Positions 16,625 to 26,479 of a stretch of DNA of 64,000 nt are shown here, in pieces (the first letter of the stretch is position 1; each line of letters starts with the position of its first letter). The DNA is from Oceanospirillaceae bacterium. GTDB taxonomy: Bacteria > Pseudomonadota > Gammaproteobacteria > Pseudomonadales > Balneatricaceae. The position numbers were made by a program, and so were the translations under genes. The notes under the pieces are model-generated. The model had not been told where the DNA came from, did no database searches, and worked only from the letters and a program-made list of their open reading frames with translations. The stretch spans positions 1-64,000 of the forward strand of contig JABSQZ010000024.1 of assembly GCA_013215505.1 (NCBI GenBank). Direction: 5' to 3'.

Positions 16625-18253
16625 TTACTGCTGATTATCTTCCAGGATCATCGCCGCCCCTTTCTCCGCCACCATCATAGTGGGCGCATTGATATTACCT
16701 GAGGTGATGGTCGGGAAGATAGAGGCATCAACGATTCTAAGTGCCTTGATGCCATGCACTCGTAAACGACTATCTACTACTGCCGATTGCGGGTCGGGGC
16801 CCATCGCACAGGAACCACATAAATGATAAATAGAACCAGCATTTTCGCGGAAATATTTTAGCATGCTGGCTTCATCATAAACGGTTTCTGCCGGTGACAC
16901 TTCCTCGACAGTAATGGCTTTTAATGCCGGAGCCTGCATGATTTTACGCACTAACTTACATCCCTGAAGCACTTCCTGAAGGTCTTTGTCAGTGGATAGA
17001 TAGTTAGGTTTAATCAGGGCATCATCTTCGACCACAGCTGAGGCTATTTCAATTTTTCCTCTGCTGCTGGGGCGACAGGCATTAAATGCAACTAAAAAAC
17101 CTGAGTAAGGTTCAGGTACTAAACTGGCGTTGGGATCCTCTGGGATCCGATAGGACATAGGGTTAAAATACAGTTGAATATTAGCGCTGGACTGGTTTTC
17201 ATCTCCCCTGAAAAAACCGCCGGCCTGATTAACACTCATTGACAGCTGCCCGCTGCGATTATAAGCGTATTGTAAGGCTGCTTTAGCCTGGCCAATCACT
17301 GAACCGAAATCGTCGTTCAAGGTTTTTACCTTGGCTTTATAATAGAAGCTAACACAGAGATGATCTTGCAGATTTTGCCCCACCCCAGCTAAGTGCTTAA
17401 CTAGCGGTATCTGGTGTTCCTCCAACAGATTCTTATTTGCAACACCGGATAACTGCAACAGTTTGGGAGAGCCCACGGCACCTGCAGCAACAATTATTTC
17501 GCCCCTGGCACTCACAGTCGATACTTTGGTAGCGCTTGTTAGCTGAACAGCGATGGCGCGCTTATCCGGGTCAAAGAGTATTTTATCGACATTAACATGG
17601 CGCTTAAAATGCAAGTTACTACGTTTTAAGGCAGGTTTCAGGTAGGCGCTATTACTGGAGTCCCGCTGGCCTTTACGGATGTTGGCCTCGTATATACCCG
17701 CGCCTTCAAAATCGGCAGCATTGAAACCATGGTTAATGGTATAACCTAACTGCACAGCGCCTTTGAGGTAGTAATCACAGAGCTTGTGCGCGCCATTTTT
17801 CATCTCGGTAATGGCTATTTTTCCCTGCGCTGAATGGTATTTTGTGTCGCCTTGCGGATGCTGCTCAAGTTTCTTAAAATAAGGTAGTACATCTTGATAA
17901 GACCAGCCCGGATTACCCGCTGCTGCCCAGCTATCAAAATCGGCGGCGGCGCCACGCACGTAGATCATCGCATTAATAGAACCGGAGCCCCCTTGTACTT
18001 TTCCTCTGGGTGCGTACATTTTACGACCGCCCATGGCCTGTTCGGGCTCTGAGTAGTACATGTAATTGTATTTAGGATGGTAATAGGTTTTACCAAAGCC
18101 TACTGGCAAACGGATCCAGGGGCTGATGTCCCGACCCCCAGCCTCTAATAGTAGAACCTGATACTGTCCGGACTCTGTCAGTCGGTCTGCCAGAATACAG
18201 CCCGCAGAACCTGCCCCGACAATGATAAAATCGTATTGAATATCTGAACCCAC
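16625..18253 (-). CDS. GMC-family FAD oxidoreductase (choline/alcohol dehydrogenase-like)
   Basis: 542 residues, full length for the glucose-methanol-choline family. N-terminal FAD motif DFIIVGAGSAGCILADRL, GGSGSINAMIYVRG (GMC signature 1), GAVGSPKLLQLSGV (signature 2), and C-terminal YHLCGSCAMG...VVDSRLRVHG and NINAPTMMVAEKGA with the catalytic His/Asn pair. It oxidises an alcohol to an aldehyde, passing electrons to a quinone or oxygen. The start is GTG 18253, four bases after the preceding stop, preceded by GAGG, so translation is coupled to the dehydratase gene. An aldehyde dehydrogenase lies two genes upstream, giving an alcohol-aldehyde-acid series; the substrate is unknown. Confidence 0.9.
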   Translation of the reverse strand: MGSDIQYDFIIVGAGSAGCILADRLTESGQYQVLLLEAGGRDISPWIRLPVGFGKTYYHPKYNYMYYSEPEQAMGGRKMYAPRGKVQGGSGSINAMIYVRGAAADFDSWAAAGNPGWSYQDVLPYFKKLEQHPQGDTKYHSAQGKIAITEMKNGAHKLCDYYLKGAVQLGYTINHGFNAADFEGAGIYEANIRKGQRDSSNSAYLKPALKRSNLHFKRHVNVDKILFDPDKRAIAVQLTSATKVSTVSARGEIIVAAGAVGSPKLLQLSGVANKNLLEEHQIPLVKHLAGVGQNLQDHLCVSFYYKAKVKTLNDDFGSVIGQAKAALQYAYNRSGQLSMSVNQAGGFFRGDENQSSANIQLYFNPMSYRIPEDPNASLVPEPYSGFLVAFNACRPSSRGKIEIASAVVEDDALIKPNYLSTDKDLQEVLQGCKLVRKIMQAPALKAITVEEVSPAETVYDEASMLKYFRENAGSIYHLCGSCAMGPDPQSAVVDSRLRVHGIKALRIVDASIFPTITSGNINAPTMMVAEKGAAMILEDNQQ

Positions 18254-18257
18254 CCCG

Positions 18258-19505
18258 TTAATCCTCGACCGAAAGGCTGGAATTTCTCCAACTCTGATCA
18301 GATTGCTGTTTGTATTGGTAGGGCTTTGCGTCCATAGACAAGTGTAGCGGTTTTCCTTTGTACGGAGAGTGCGCCTTGACCGTCTGCATGTTCAATTCGA
18401 TACCTAAACCGGGTTTGCACGAGGGAATTATATAGCCATCACACCACTGAATTTTTTCTTCAACTATCTCGGCGTGAAAACCATCCCAGGTGCCGATGCT
18501 CTCCTGGATTAAAAAATTTGGCGTCGCTGTTGCCAGCTGAATACTGGCGGCGGCGCCTATAGGGCCATTGTATAGATGCGGGGCTATCTGGCAGTAATAG
18601 GCCTCGGCGATAGCGGCTATTTTTTTAGCCTCCAAAATCCCGCCAACCCGCCCCAGATTCATTTGTAAAATTGCCGCTGCACCATTTTTCAACACATCGT
18701 GGAATTCATATTTAGTGGTCAGGCGCTCACCTGTGGCCACCGGGATACTGGTTTGTTTAGCGACTCTGGCCATCGCCTCGGCCTGTCCTGGAGGGACCGG
18801 CTCTTCGAACCACAGCGGGTCAAAAGGTTCCAGGCGTTTGGCCAGTCGAATCGCCGAGGCGGGAGTCATTTGCCCGTGGGTACCGAAGAGCAAGTCACAG
18901 TTATTGCCAACAGCCTCGCGTATTCTGCGACAAAACTCGGCTGATTTATCAAGCGCTTCAAGCGATATCTGATGCCCGGAATAGGCGGTGTAGGGACCAG
19001 CTGGATCGAATTTAAGGGCGGTAAAACCCAACTCCATGTCTTTGACGGCGCACTCAACTGCTAGTTCTACATTGTCGTAGTCATATTCACCGGCACTGTT
19101 GGCTGGATAAAGATAGGTATAACAACGTAATTTATCATGTACTCTTCCGCCGATCAGCTCATAGACGGGCTTTCCCGCCGCTTTGCCGACAATATCCCAG
19201 CAGGCCATTTCCAGTCCGCTGGTAACCCCCATCATGGTTAAGTCCGGTCGCTGGGTAAAGCCGCTGGAATAAGTTTCACGGAAGAAACGTTCAATATGGT
19301 GCGGATCGTAGTTTTTTAGATAGCGCTGAAAAACATCTTCTATCGCTGCCACCATCACCGTCGGATGAAAAGAGGCGGCATACACTTCACCTACTCCCTG
19401 GATGCCACAGTCTGTGCTCAGTTTGACAAATATCCAGTACATACCGCCTATATGTGGGGCAGGGGTGGCAACAACGTATGTTTCACAGGAAATTACTTTC
19501 ATCAT
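18258..19505 (-). CDS. Enolase-superfamily dehydratase (mandelate racemase/MLE group)
   Basis: 415 residues. N-terminal capping domain with GVGEVYAASFHPTVM, then the barrel with Lys motif TALKFDPAG, metal ligands DLLFGTHGQ, WFEEPVPP (Glu) and ATGERLTTKYEF (Glu), and late base region QIAPHLYNGPIG. Members dehydrate or racemise sugar acids such as galactonate, gluconate and mannonate. The KxD/H pattern fits acid-sugar dehydratases, but the precise substrate cannot be read off. It is the middle gene of a three-gene minus-strand operon with the aldehyde dehydrogenase (upstream) and the GMC enzyme (downstream). A short polar tail after residue about 390 is longer than usual. Confidence 0.88.
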   Translation of the reverse strand: MMKVISCETYVVATPAPHIGGMYWIFVKLSTDCGIQGVGEVYAASFHPTVMVAAIEDVFQRYLKNYDPHHIERFFRETYSSGFTQRPDLTMMGVTSGLEMACWDIVGKAAGKPVYELIGGRVHDKLRCYTYLYPANSAGEYDYDNVELAVECAVKDMELGFTALKFDPAGPYTAYSGHQISLEALDKSAEFCRRIREAVGNNCDLLFGTHGQMTPASAIRLAKRLEPFDPLWFEEPVPPGQAEAMARVAKQTSIPVATGERLTTKYEFHDVLKNGAAAILQMNLGRVGGILEAKKIAAIAEAYYCQIAPHLYNGPIGAAASIQLATATPNFLIQESIGTWDGFHAEIVEEKIQWCDGYIIPSCKPGLGIELNMQTVKAHSPYKGKPLHLSMDAKPYQYKQQSDQSWRNSSLSVED

Positions 19506-19564
19506 GGAACCTATTTATCAGCGTAGTTTTTTAGTTTGATTGTCAGGTGATCTGTAAAAACGAC

Positions 19565-20989
19565 TTAGTATTTCATTACCACTAACCTTGTCTGGGTATA
19601 TTCGAGCATGCCGTGTTTACCGTCGTCACCCCCTAGCCCGGAGCGTTTCCAACCGGCGTGAAATCCCTGGTAGGGGTCTGCTGGGGTACGATTGATATAG
19701 ACCTCACCCGCTTCTATGTTATTGGCGACTTTCATCGCAGTACGGTAATTTTCCGTATAAATAACCGAGGCCAGACCAAACTGATGATCGTTTGCCAGGG
19801 CCAGCGCCTGATCTGCATCCGAGTATTTTAAAACCGGTAGCACCGGACCAAAAATTTCTTCTTGTACTATTTCCATATCCTGGCGGCAGTTAGTCAGCAA
19901 AGTCGGAGGATAAAAGTGGCCATTACCTGGCGGTATAAAACCGCCGACTTCTAAAGTGGCACCGTCATCGATCGCTCTGGCGACCATTTGATGGATGTTT
20001 AAGCGGGCGTTTTCATTGATAAGTGGCCCCATGAAATCGGGATTCTCAGCGCGATCGCCAAACTTTAATGCACGCATATGCTGACGCAGTAAGTCGACAA
20101 ATTGCTCATAGATTTCTGTGTGTACATAAACCCGTTCAACGGCGGTGCAAAGCTGTCCGCAGTTGGTGGTGGTGGAAGTGACAATCTCGCGGGCAGCGGT
20201 TTCTAAATCGGCATCTGCCTCGACAATGGCGGGAGTTTTACCGCCCAATTCCAGTGACGATTTAGCGATATTGACCTGTGAGTATTCCAGTACTTTTCTG
20301 CCGGCACCGACACTGCCGGTTAAGGTGATCATGCCGACTTTTGGGTGAGTACAGACTCGCTCTGCAGTAGCGTGATCCATGGTTAAAATGTTCACAACTC
20401 CCGCTGGGATAGCGGCATCCTGAACGGCCCTGGCGACTGCAAAAGCAGAGCAGGGGGTGTTGTTACTGGGGCGAACCACCACAGTGTTACCGGTAATCAG
20501 GGCCGGTGCAATTTTTCTCAGTAAGGTATACACCGGATAGTTGAAGGGGATTAAGCAAGCGACAACGCCTATAGGTTCGCGCTGCAATAATAAGCTCTCT
20601 GAAGGAGAGTCACTGGGAATAATTTCACCTTCGATACGCCGTGCCCACTCGGCGTGATAGCGGGTAATATCCGCGGCATAGACGGCTTCATTGGTGGCGT
20701 CTTCAAGGCTTTTTCCCGACTCCAGCGCCAGCGCCTGACCTATTTCATGTTTACGTGCCAACAGGGCATCTGCAAGGCGATGCAGATAGGCGGCGCGCTC
20801 TACACTGGTTAACAATCGCCAGTCGCGCTGGGCTGCACTGGCAAAGCTAACCGCGTTACAGGCTTCTTCTGAACTGGCCAGGGAAACTTGGCCAATTAAC
20901 TCGCCACTGGCCGGATTGTAGACGGGTATGCTCTGGCCGCTGTTGGAGAGAGTAAATTCATTGTTTATATAATTATTTTCAACGTTCAT
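19565..20989 (-). CDS. NAD(P)-dependent aldehyde dehydrogenase (AldA-like)
   Basis: 474 residues, complete ALDH fold: FNYPVYTLLRKIAPALITGNTVV, TGSVGAGRK, ELGGKTPAIVEADAD (Glu), NCGQLCTAVERVYV (catalytic Cys about 279), EEIFGPVLPV. The NCGQ-C-x-A-x-E-R-V-Y context resembles lactaldehyde/glycolaldehyde dehydrogenases. It probably oxidises a small hydroxyaldehyde made by this cluster. In principle it could also serve as sulfoacetaldehyde dehydrogenase for the nearby ComDE product, but it belongs to a different operon. It is first in the minus-strand operon, divergent from iclR. Confidence 0.88.
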   Translation of the reverse strand: MNVENNYINNEFTLSNSGQSIPVYNPASGELIGQVSLASSEEACNAVSFASAAQRDWRLLTSVERAAYLHRLADALLARKHEIGQALALESGKSLEDATNEAVYAADITRYHAEWARRIEGEIIPSDSPSESLLLQREPIGVVACLIPFNYPVYTLLRKIAPALITGNTVVVRPSNNTPCSAFAVARAVQDAAIPAGVVNILTMDHATAERVCTHPKVGMITLTGSVGAGRKVLEYSQVNIAKSSLELGGKTPAIVEADADLETAAREIVTSTTTNCGQLCTAVERVYVHTEIYEQFVDLLRQHMRALKFGDRAENPDFMGPLINENARLNIHQMVARAIDDGATLEVGGFIPPGNGHFYPPTLLTNCRQDMEIVQEEIFGPVLPVLKYSDADQALALANDHQFGLASVIYTENYRTAMKVANNIEAGEVYINRTPADPYQGFHAGWKRSGLGGDDGKHGMLEYTQTRLVVMKY

Positions 20990-21060
20990 GATGACAGCCT
21001 TAACTTCAATAAGATCATCCTAAGAGTAGAAAATCATACTGTCAATTAGGTTTTTGTATA

Positions 21061-21076
21061 TAGAATTATTATTCCA
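21061..21076. promoter_or_regulatory. Candidate IclR-type operator
   Basis: TAGAATTATTATTCCA, a near-palindrome (RGAAT-N4-ATTCC type) 72-87 bases upstream of the aldehyde dehydrogenase start at 20989 in the divergent region with the IclR gene. Assignment rests on symmetry and location only. Confidence 0.4.
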
Positions 21077-21128
21077 TATATGAAAAAAATGATAATCTAG
21101 CAAAGATTCACTTATGATGTGAAGCCAT

Positions 21129-21167
21129 TTACCGAAGTAGCCAAACAATCTTTGGCTACTTCGGTAA
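21129..21167. repeat. Perfect 17-bp-arm inverted repeat in divergent region
   Basis: Arms TTACCGAAGTAGCCAAA (21129-21145) and TTTGGCTACTTCGGTAA (21151-21167) around CAATC. It sits between the divergently transcribed aldehyde dehydrogenase and iclR genes. As RNA it would form a strong hairpin in either direction, followed by only a few T residues. It could be a regulator site, an insulating terminator or a leader structure. Confidence 0.85.
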
Positions 21168-21303
21168 TATAGCGAAATAAATACTGTCGTGAAAAAAAAT
21201 TCAGCCGCCAGTCATTAGATTTATTTTATCACTGCTGTATTTACTGCTGAAAATTGTCAATGTATCAGTTAAAAATTTTATATATAGAAAAGGTGCGGGT
21301 AGC

Positions 21304-22092
21304 ATGTCGTTGAGTGAAGAGAGAGTACAACAAAAAAGTAGGGCGAAATCTAAAGCGCCCGCCGTTGATAGTTCAATCTTGATGCTGGATCTGCTCGCCA
21401 GCACCACTTATCCTTTAACACTCTCCGAAATCTGTTCACAAACTGCTATCCCCCTGGCCAGTGGCCACAGGATCATCAGTGTGCTCTTAGAGCAGCAAAT
21501 GGTTGCTTTGGACCCGAGCGGGAAAAAATCCTACTGTATCGGCTCTAAAGTCTTCCAGATAGCTGCGACTGTTTACAATAGACAAAGTATCATTCCGTTT
21601 TTTTATCCTATCGCTGAAATTCTTAAAAACGAGCTACATAAGTCAGTTTTTCTCTGTGTGCCTGTGGGTAATAAAGTGGTGGTTATCTCAAAAGTTGAAT
21701 CCTCAATTAATCAGGCAATTAACTTATTTATTGGTCAGACATTAGCCATGCATAATTCGGCATCAGGGCTGGCGATTCTGTCGATGTATAGTCAGCAAAC
21801 CCAGCAAAGCTATCTGCAAATAGAACAGAACCATGATCCTGACATCGGTCAACAGTATCAAGAAATTGAACAGGATTTAGCGCGATCTAAGTTGCTGGGT
21901 TACAGCGTTGCCAGGGATCAGGTTGATCCTCAGGTGAGTCATATTGCCGCGCCAATATTAAATTTAAGGAATGAACCTGTTGCCGCTATTGGTATTGCGA
22001 TTAACAGCGAGGGGCTCAGTCCTCAGCTATGCAGAAGTTATTCGAAAAACTTGATCCAGGGTGCACGTCAATTATCATCGCGGATCATTTAG
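21304..22092 (+). CDS. IclR-family transcriptional regulator
   Basis: 262 residues. Winged HTH in 20-90 (SILMLDLLASTTYPLTLSEICSQTAIPLASGHRIISVLLEQQMV) and an IclR effector domain (LHKSVFLCVPVGNKVVVISKV, AMHNSASGLAIL, GYSVARDQVDPQVSHIAAPI). Divergent from the aldA/dehydratase/GMC operon and followed by another aldehyde dehydrogenase, so it probably governs one or both according to a small organic-acid effector. Confidence 0.9.
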   Translation: MSLSEERVQQKSRAKSKAPAVDSSILMLDLLASTTYPLTLSEICSQTAIPLASGHRIISVLLEQQMVALDPSGKKSYCIGSKVFQIAATVYNRQSIIPFFYPIAEILKNELHKSVFLCVPVGNKVVVISKVESSINQAINLFIGQTLAMHNSASGLAILSMYSQQTQQSYLQIEQNHDPDIGQQYQEIEQDLARSKLLGYSVARDQVDPQVSHIAAPILNLRNEPVAAIGIAINSEGLSPQLCRSYSKNLIQGARQLSSRII

Positions 22093-22401
22093 CCGTTGTC
22101 TGGATCAAGTTGCTGGTTAATTATTTTTACCTATCAGTTAAAAAAATTCAATTGTCAGTTTTGTGTGCGATATCTAGTCTATTAAGCTATCGCCAACACT
22201 GGATTAATGGCGCTTGCCGATCCATAGGTGATGGCAGCCTCAATGATGATTTCAGGCCATAAACTTCTTGTTTGTTGAACCCGCACCCTTGGTTTTAATC
22301 GCTTTGGCGGACGGCAGATTTTTTGTTTATCGATGCTTAGAAGAATCATTTGGCGAGTGGCTCCAAGCTGACTTTAAACACTGACAATAATAGGAATTCA
22401 A
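22093..22401. other. Intergenic region, no gene seen
   Basis: 309 bp between iclR and the next aldehyde dehydrogenase. It must hold that gene's promoter; AGGAATTC just before ATG 22402 is its ribosome site. I see no clear terminator or operator. Confidence 0.5.
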
Positions 22402-23823
22402 ATGCAACTAATTGAACAGCTCTATATAAACGGCCAATGGCAGACGCCTGCAAAAAACAACTCATTAACGTTGATAAACCCAGCAACTGAGCAAGTTTTT
22501 GCCAGAGTATCGCTTGCAGCAGAGGGGGATGTGGAACAGGCTATTTTAGCTGCGCGTCAAGCCTTGCCCAGCTGGTCAGCAACCAGCGCCAGCGAAAGGG
22601 CACGGCTGATGAATGCAGTAGCCGATGAAATGCAGCTGCGTTTTGACGACTTAGTTGCCGCCCACGTTACTGCCATGGGCTGTCCGATAAGCATTGCCGG
22701 GGCCTATCAAGTGGATTGCCCGATTGAGGCGATGCGTTATTATGCGGATCTTGCCGCGAGTATGGATGAAGTTGAAGAAAAGGGCAGGGTATTAATCACC
22801 AAAGAGCCTGTGGGGGTCTGTGCTTTTATTAACCCCTGGAACTACCCATTGGTTCAGTTGATTGGCAAACTCGCCCCGGCACTGGCTGCTGGATGTACTG
22901 TTGTTGCTAAACCCGCCGAGCAAACGCCTACCGCTGATCTCATTATGGCGGAAATTTTACATAAGGTTGGGGTGCCGCCTGGGGTGTTTAATTTAGTGTT
23001 TGGTATAGGCCGTGAGATCGGGCCTTTCATGGCGAGTCACCCTGAAGTTGATTTGATTTCGTTTACCGGCTCAACTCGCGCGGGAATAGAAGTGGCAAAA
23101 GCAGCGGCGGGTACGGTGAAACGGGTCTGCCAGGAACTGGGCGGCAAGTCCGCCTATATTATTACCGAAGATGCGGATATTGATGCCGCTGTGCGCTACG
23201 GTGTGGAAGATGTAATGGCCAATAGTGGGCAGACCTGTAATGCCCTGACGCGTATGCTGGTGCCCGCCAGTCAATTGCAAGCGGTTATTGATCAGGCTGT
23301 CTTAGTGGCGGCTGAGCAAGTAGTAGGTGATCCCCTGGTTGATAATTCAAGTATGGGGCCTATGACATCCCGGGCGCAGCAGCAGAAGGTTCTAAAGTAT
23401 ATCGAACAGGGGATCGCAGCGGGGGCCCAGCTAATTGTTGGCGGAACAGAAATGCCAGAGGGGTTGGAGTCAGGTTATTACGTCAAGCCAACTATTTTTG
23501 CCGGGGTGACAGGGGATATGAGTATTGCCCGTGAAGAAATTTTTGGCCCGGTACTGTGTATTATCAGTTACGACACTATTGAACAGGCGATAGAGATCGC
23601 CAATGACAGTATTTATGGTCTGTCGTCTGCAGTGTTTGCTAAAGATAAAACCAGCGCCTTAGCCATTGCCCGGCAGATTAAAGCGGGGCAATGTTATCTG
23701 CAAGGCAGCTATTTCTCTATTGATGCGCCCTTTGGTGGTTATAAGCAATCCGGTAATGGCCGGGAGTGGGGAAGTGAGGCGATGGCCGAATATATTGAGA
23801 TTAAAGCAATTATATGTACCTAG
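22402..23823 (+). CDS. NAD(P)-dependent aldehyde dehydrogenase
   Basis: 473 residues, complete ALDH: INPWNYPLVQLIGKLAPALAAGC, FTGSTRAGIEVAK, QELGGKSAYIITEDAD (Glu), NSGQTCNALTRMLVP (catalytic Cys about 281), EEIFGPVLCII, and a C-terminal FGGYKQSGNGREWG. The NSGQTC context is that of broad aldehyde dehydrogenases (betaine, phenylacetaldehyde, 3-succinoylsemialdehyde-pyridine types) and differs from the enzyme at 19565. Between iclR and the ABC importer; the substrate is unknown. Confidence 0.88.
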   Translation: MQLIEQLYINGQWQTPAKNNSLTLINPATEQVFARVSLAAEGDVEQAILAARQALPSWSATSASERARLMNAVADEMQLRFDDLVAAHVTAMGCPISIAGAYQVDCPIEAMRYYADLAASMDEVEEKGRVLITKEPVGVCAFINPWNYPLVQLIGKLAPALAAGCTVVAKPAEQTPTADLIMAEILHKVGVPPGVFNLVFGIGREIGPFMASHPEVDLISFTGSTRAGIEVAKAAAGTVKRVCQELGGKSAYIITEDADIDAAVRYGVEDVMANSGQTCNALTRMLVPASQLQAVIDQAVLVAAEQVVGDPLVDNSSMGPMTSRAQQQKVLKYIEQGIAAGAQLIVGGTEMPEGLESGYYVKPTIFAGVTGDMSIAREEIFGPVLCIISYDTIEQAIEIANDSIYGLSSAVFAKDKTSALAIARQIKAGQCYLQGSYFSIDAPFGGYKQSGNGREWGSEAMAEYIEIKAIICT

Positions 23824-24886
23824 AAAGTTTGTCGAAGATAAGTGCTGGATAGGGGTTAAATTAATAGAGCCACAAATATATTGATGCCTTAGAGGGTAAA
23901 TGCTTTGTTTGTTTTTAGTCTTAATTCACGTTACAAATGATAGTATCTGCATAGAGATCTGGGTGTTAAACAGCAATAGCTAGTATTTAAAGTAGCGGCT
24001 GTTAACATAATAGGGTTAAGTATCGTTATGAAATGCCTACTCATTATTAATTTTGATTATGTTTCACGCAAGTGTAAGGTTTCGAAGTTAATATGATATT
24101 AGATATCGGGGGCTTAATGGCTGCTTGCAGTTACCGGGCAACAGCCAGCTTAGTCTCCAATGAGTATTATCGCAGGATTAAAATAGTGTTTGTTTATCTG
24201 TCAATCCAGGAGACATAACCCCTGGATTAAAGCCGGCACGACTCTGGCATATGAAAGTAGCTTAGGCTTATTTTGCTGTTGTTTGGCGTCGCGGATTTTC
24301 CAGTTCAGTTGGAACTGGGGGGCAGTGAGGTTATGAAATTGGTCGCAGCAAACTAGACTGTTGCTAATTATTCAAAAAATCGCTGCTAAAGAGGATATTT
24401 GCCCAGCAAAGAGTTCAGCTATTAACGATTTGTGCCATTCACTGGAAAAACATTAGTGGCAAATGGCATAAATTCACGAACTTGTTCGCAAACGCCGACA
24501 AACTGTCCATAAGGGACACTAACAGTCAGCTATTGTCGCTTTTGGGTATGGTATTATCTTTAGTTTTTCTTAATATAATAGGAGGAATTAAAACCTGAGA
24601 TTATGCGTGAAGAAAACCAGTTGCGTATGATGAAAAAAATGAAATGCTCGGCTATATCTGATAAAACCTGGTATAAAGGGTTACTAAGATAGCAACTGAT
24701 AATGACAGTTAATTGATTTTCTAAAGTTGACTTAGTTTAGTTTTTCTAAAGTGTTTGATTAGAAAAGCTTGCTTTCTGCAGTGCCGTTATTAGTAATGAT
24801 TATGAGGTCTAGGTGGTTGTCTGTTTAAGTTAAATCCCAGCAGCTCCCTGGTTATAATTTAGAATAATAATATTGAGGTCATAAGA
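23824..24886. other. Long noncoding region with hairpins (1.06 kb)
   Basis: No convincing gene on either strand. Two hairpins are visible: AATCCAGG (24204-24211)/CCTGGATT (24222-24229), and TGCCATTCACT (24433-24443) with AGTG...AATGGCA (24455-24468). AGGAGG at 24582 has no start codon at the normal distance (a 29-codon frame begins at 24604). Direct repeats TTTTCTAAAGT at 24717 and 24742 lie before the importer gene. It may contain the promoter/leader of the ABC operon, a small RNA, or a decayed gene. Confidence 0.45.
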
Positions 24887-26476
24887 ATGCATAATAAGAT
24901 TGAACAATTGACACAAGAAGCTAAAAAAGGCCGTATAAGTCGTCGTGACTTTATGCGCCATGCTGCCGCCATCGGCATTGCAGCTCCATTTGCTACATCA
25001 TTACTAGGCCAGAGCGCCTTTGCTGCAGAAACACCGAAAAAAGGTGGTCATCTAATTGCTGCACTGACCGGTGGTAGCTCAACTGATTCACTTGATCCTG
25101 CCTTAAGCGCATCCAACGTCCCGTTCAATATTCTGCGTACTTGGGGCGAGACTATGGTTGATATCTCTCCTACAGGTGAGGCAATTCCCTGGTTAGCTGA
25201 GTCTTGGGAGTCTTCTAACAACGCGCAAACTTGGACTTTCACCATCCGCAAGGGCATTACTTTCCATAATGGCAAGACTATGGATAATAACGATGTCGCT
25301 AAAACACTACAGCGTCATTCGGGTGAAGACACTAAGTCTGGCGCACTGGGAATCATGCGTGATATCAAATCTATCACCACCCAGGGCAGCGATAAAGTAG
25401 TTGTAGAACTGACCGGCGGCAATGCCGATCTACCTTTCTTAATGTCTGACTATCACCTAGTCATTCAGCCAAACGGTGGTTTTGATGATCCTGCTGCCGG
25501 TATAGGAACAGGTCCTTATAAGGTTAAAGTCAATGAGCCGGGTATCCGCCACGTTGGTGAGAAGTACGATGGTTACTGGCGCGAAAATGTTGGTCATGCC
25601 GACACTGTAGAAATCCGTGTTATGAACGACCAGACAGCACGTATGGCCGCTCTGCAATCTGGTAGCGTACATTTTGTGAACCGTGTAGCACCTAAGACAG
25701 CCAAGTTGTTAGGCCGTCTAGCAAACGTTGAAATCGTGAACGCCAAAGGCCGTGGGCACTACCCATTCCTGATGCATGCAGACACTGCTCCTTTCGATAA
25801 CAATGAATTACGTCTGGCGCTTAAATATGCCGTTGACCGTGAAGATCTGGTTAAACGTATTTTGAACGGGTACGGTACAGTCGGTAACGATAACCCAATC
25901 AATGCCGCTTACGATTTGTTCAACGAAGATATCGAGCAACGTGCTTACGATCCGGACAAGGCAGCTTTCCACTATAAGAAATCAGGACACTCAGGCCCTA
26001 TCGTATTGCGCTCATCTGAAGCGGCATTCTCAGGTGCGGTTGACGCAGCCTTGTTGTTCTCTCAGCATGCGGCTAAAGCGGGAATCGAAGTTAAAGTACA
26101 GAAAGAGCCTGCAGATGGTTACTGGTCGAATGTTTGGAACAAGCAACCGTTCTGTGCATCTTACTGGGGTGGTCGTAATACTCAGGATCAGATGTTCTCA
26201 GTGGCTTACAAGTCATCTGCTGACTGGAATGACACTAAGTGGCAGCGTCCAGAGTTTGATTCATTGCTTGCTAAGGCACGTACTGAAACTAACCGTGATA
26301 ACCGCAAGGAAATCTACACTGACATGTCTATGATGGTCCGTGATGAAGGTGGTGCTATCATTCCAATGTTCAATGACTTCGTCGATGCTAAGTCAACTAA
26401 AGTTGCTGGTTACGTTGTCGATCCGTCTGCTGAACTGTCTAACGGTTTCGCCTTAATTCGCTGCTGGTTGGCATAA
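24887..26476 (+). CDS. ABC importer substrate-binding protein, family 5 (dipeptide-type), Tat-exported
   Basis: 529 residues. A clear twin-arginine signal, SRRDFMRHAAAIGIAAPF, ends around AFAAE (about 45). The mature protein is a family-5 binding protein (SBP_bac_5): GEAIPWLAESWESS, WTFTIRKGITFHNGKTM, GTGPYKV, LRLALKYAVDREDLVKRIL, and a C-terminal PMFNDF. Members bind peptides, but also glycosides, opines and other solutes. The surrounding enzymes suggest a non-peptide solute here (inference). GAGGTC precedes ATG. First gene of a four-gene importer operon. Confidence 0.92.
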   Translation: MHNKIEQLTQEAKKGRISRRDFMRHAAAIGIAAPFATSLLGQSAFAAETPKKGGHLIAALTGGSSTDSLDPALSASNVPFNILRTWGETMVDISPTGEAIPWLAESWESSNNAQTWTFTIRKGITFHNGKTMDNNDVAKTLQRHSGEDTKSGALGIMRDIKSITTQGSDKVVVELTGGNADLPFLMSDYHLVIQPNGGFDDPAAGIGTGPYKVKVNEPGIRHVGEKYDGYWRENVGHADTVEIRVMNDQTARMAALQSGSVHFVNRVAPKTAKLLGRLANVEIVNAKGRGHYPFLMHADTAPFDNNELRLALKYAVDREDLVKRILNGYGTVGNDNPINAAYDLFNEDIEQRAYDPDKAAFHYKKSGHSGPIVLRSSEAAFSGAVDAALLFSQHAAKAGIEVKVQKEPADGYWSNVWNKQPFCASYWGGRNTQDQMFSVAYKSSADWNDTKWQRPEFDSLLAKARTETNRDNRKEIYTDMSMMVRDEGGAIIPMFNDFVDAKSTKVAGYVVDPSAELSNGFALIRCWLA

Positions 26477-26479
26477 TTT

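Noticed and set aside
19565-20989. Firm call as sulfoacetaldehyde dehydrogenase SafD
   Set aside because: It is in a separate, IclR-linked operon with a dehydratase and GMC enzyme; its active-site context resembles lactaldehyde dehydrogenases, so only mentioned as a possibility.
24604-24693. 29-codon frame starting at ATG 24604 after AGGAGG
   Set aside because: The Shine-Dalgarno-like sequence is about 17 bases away, too far, and the peptide has no recognisable character.
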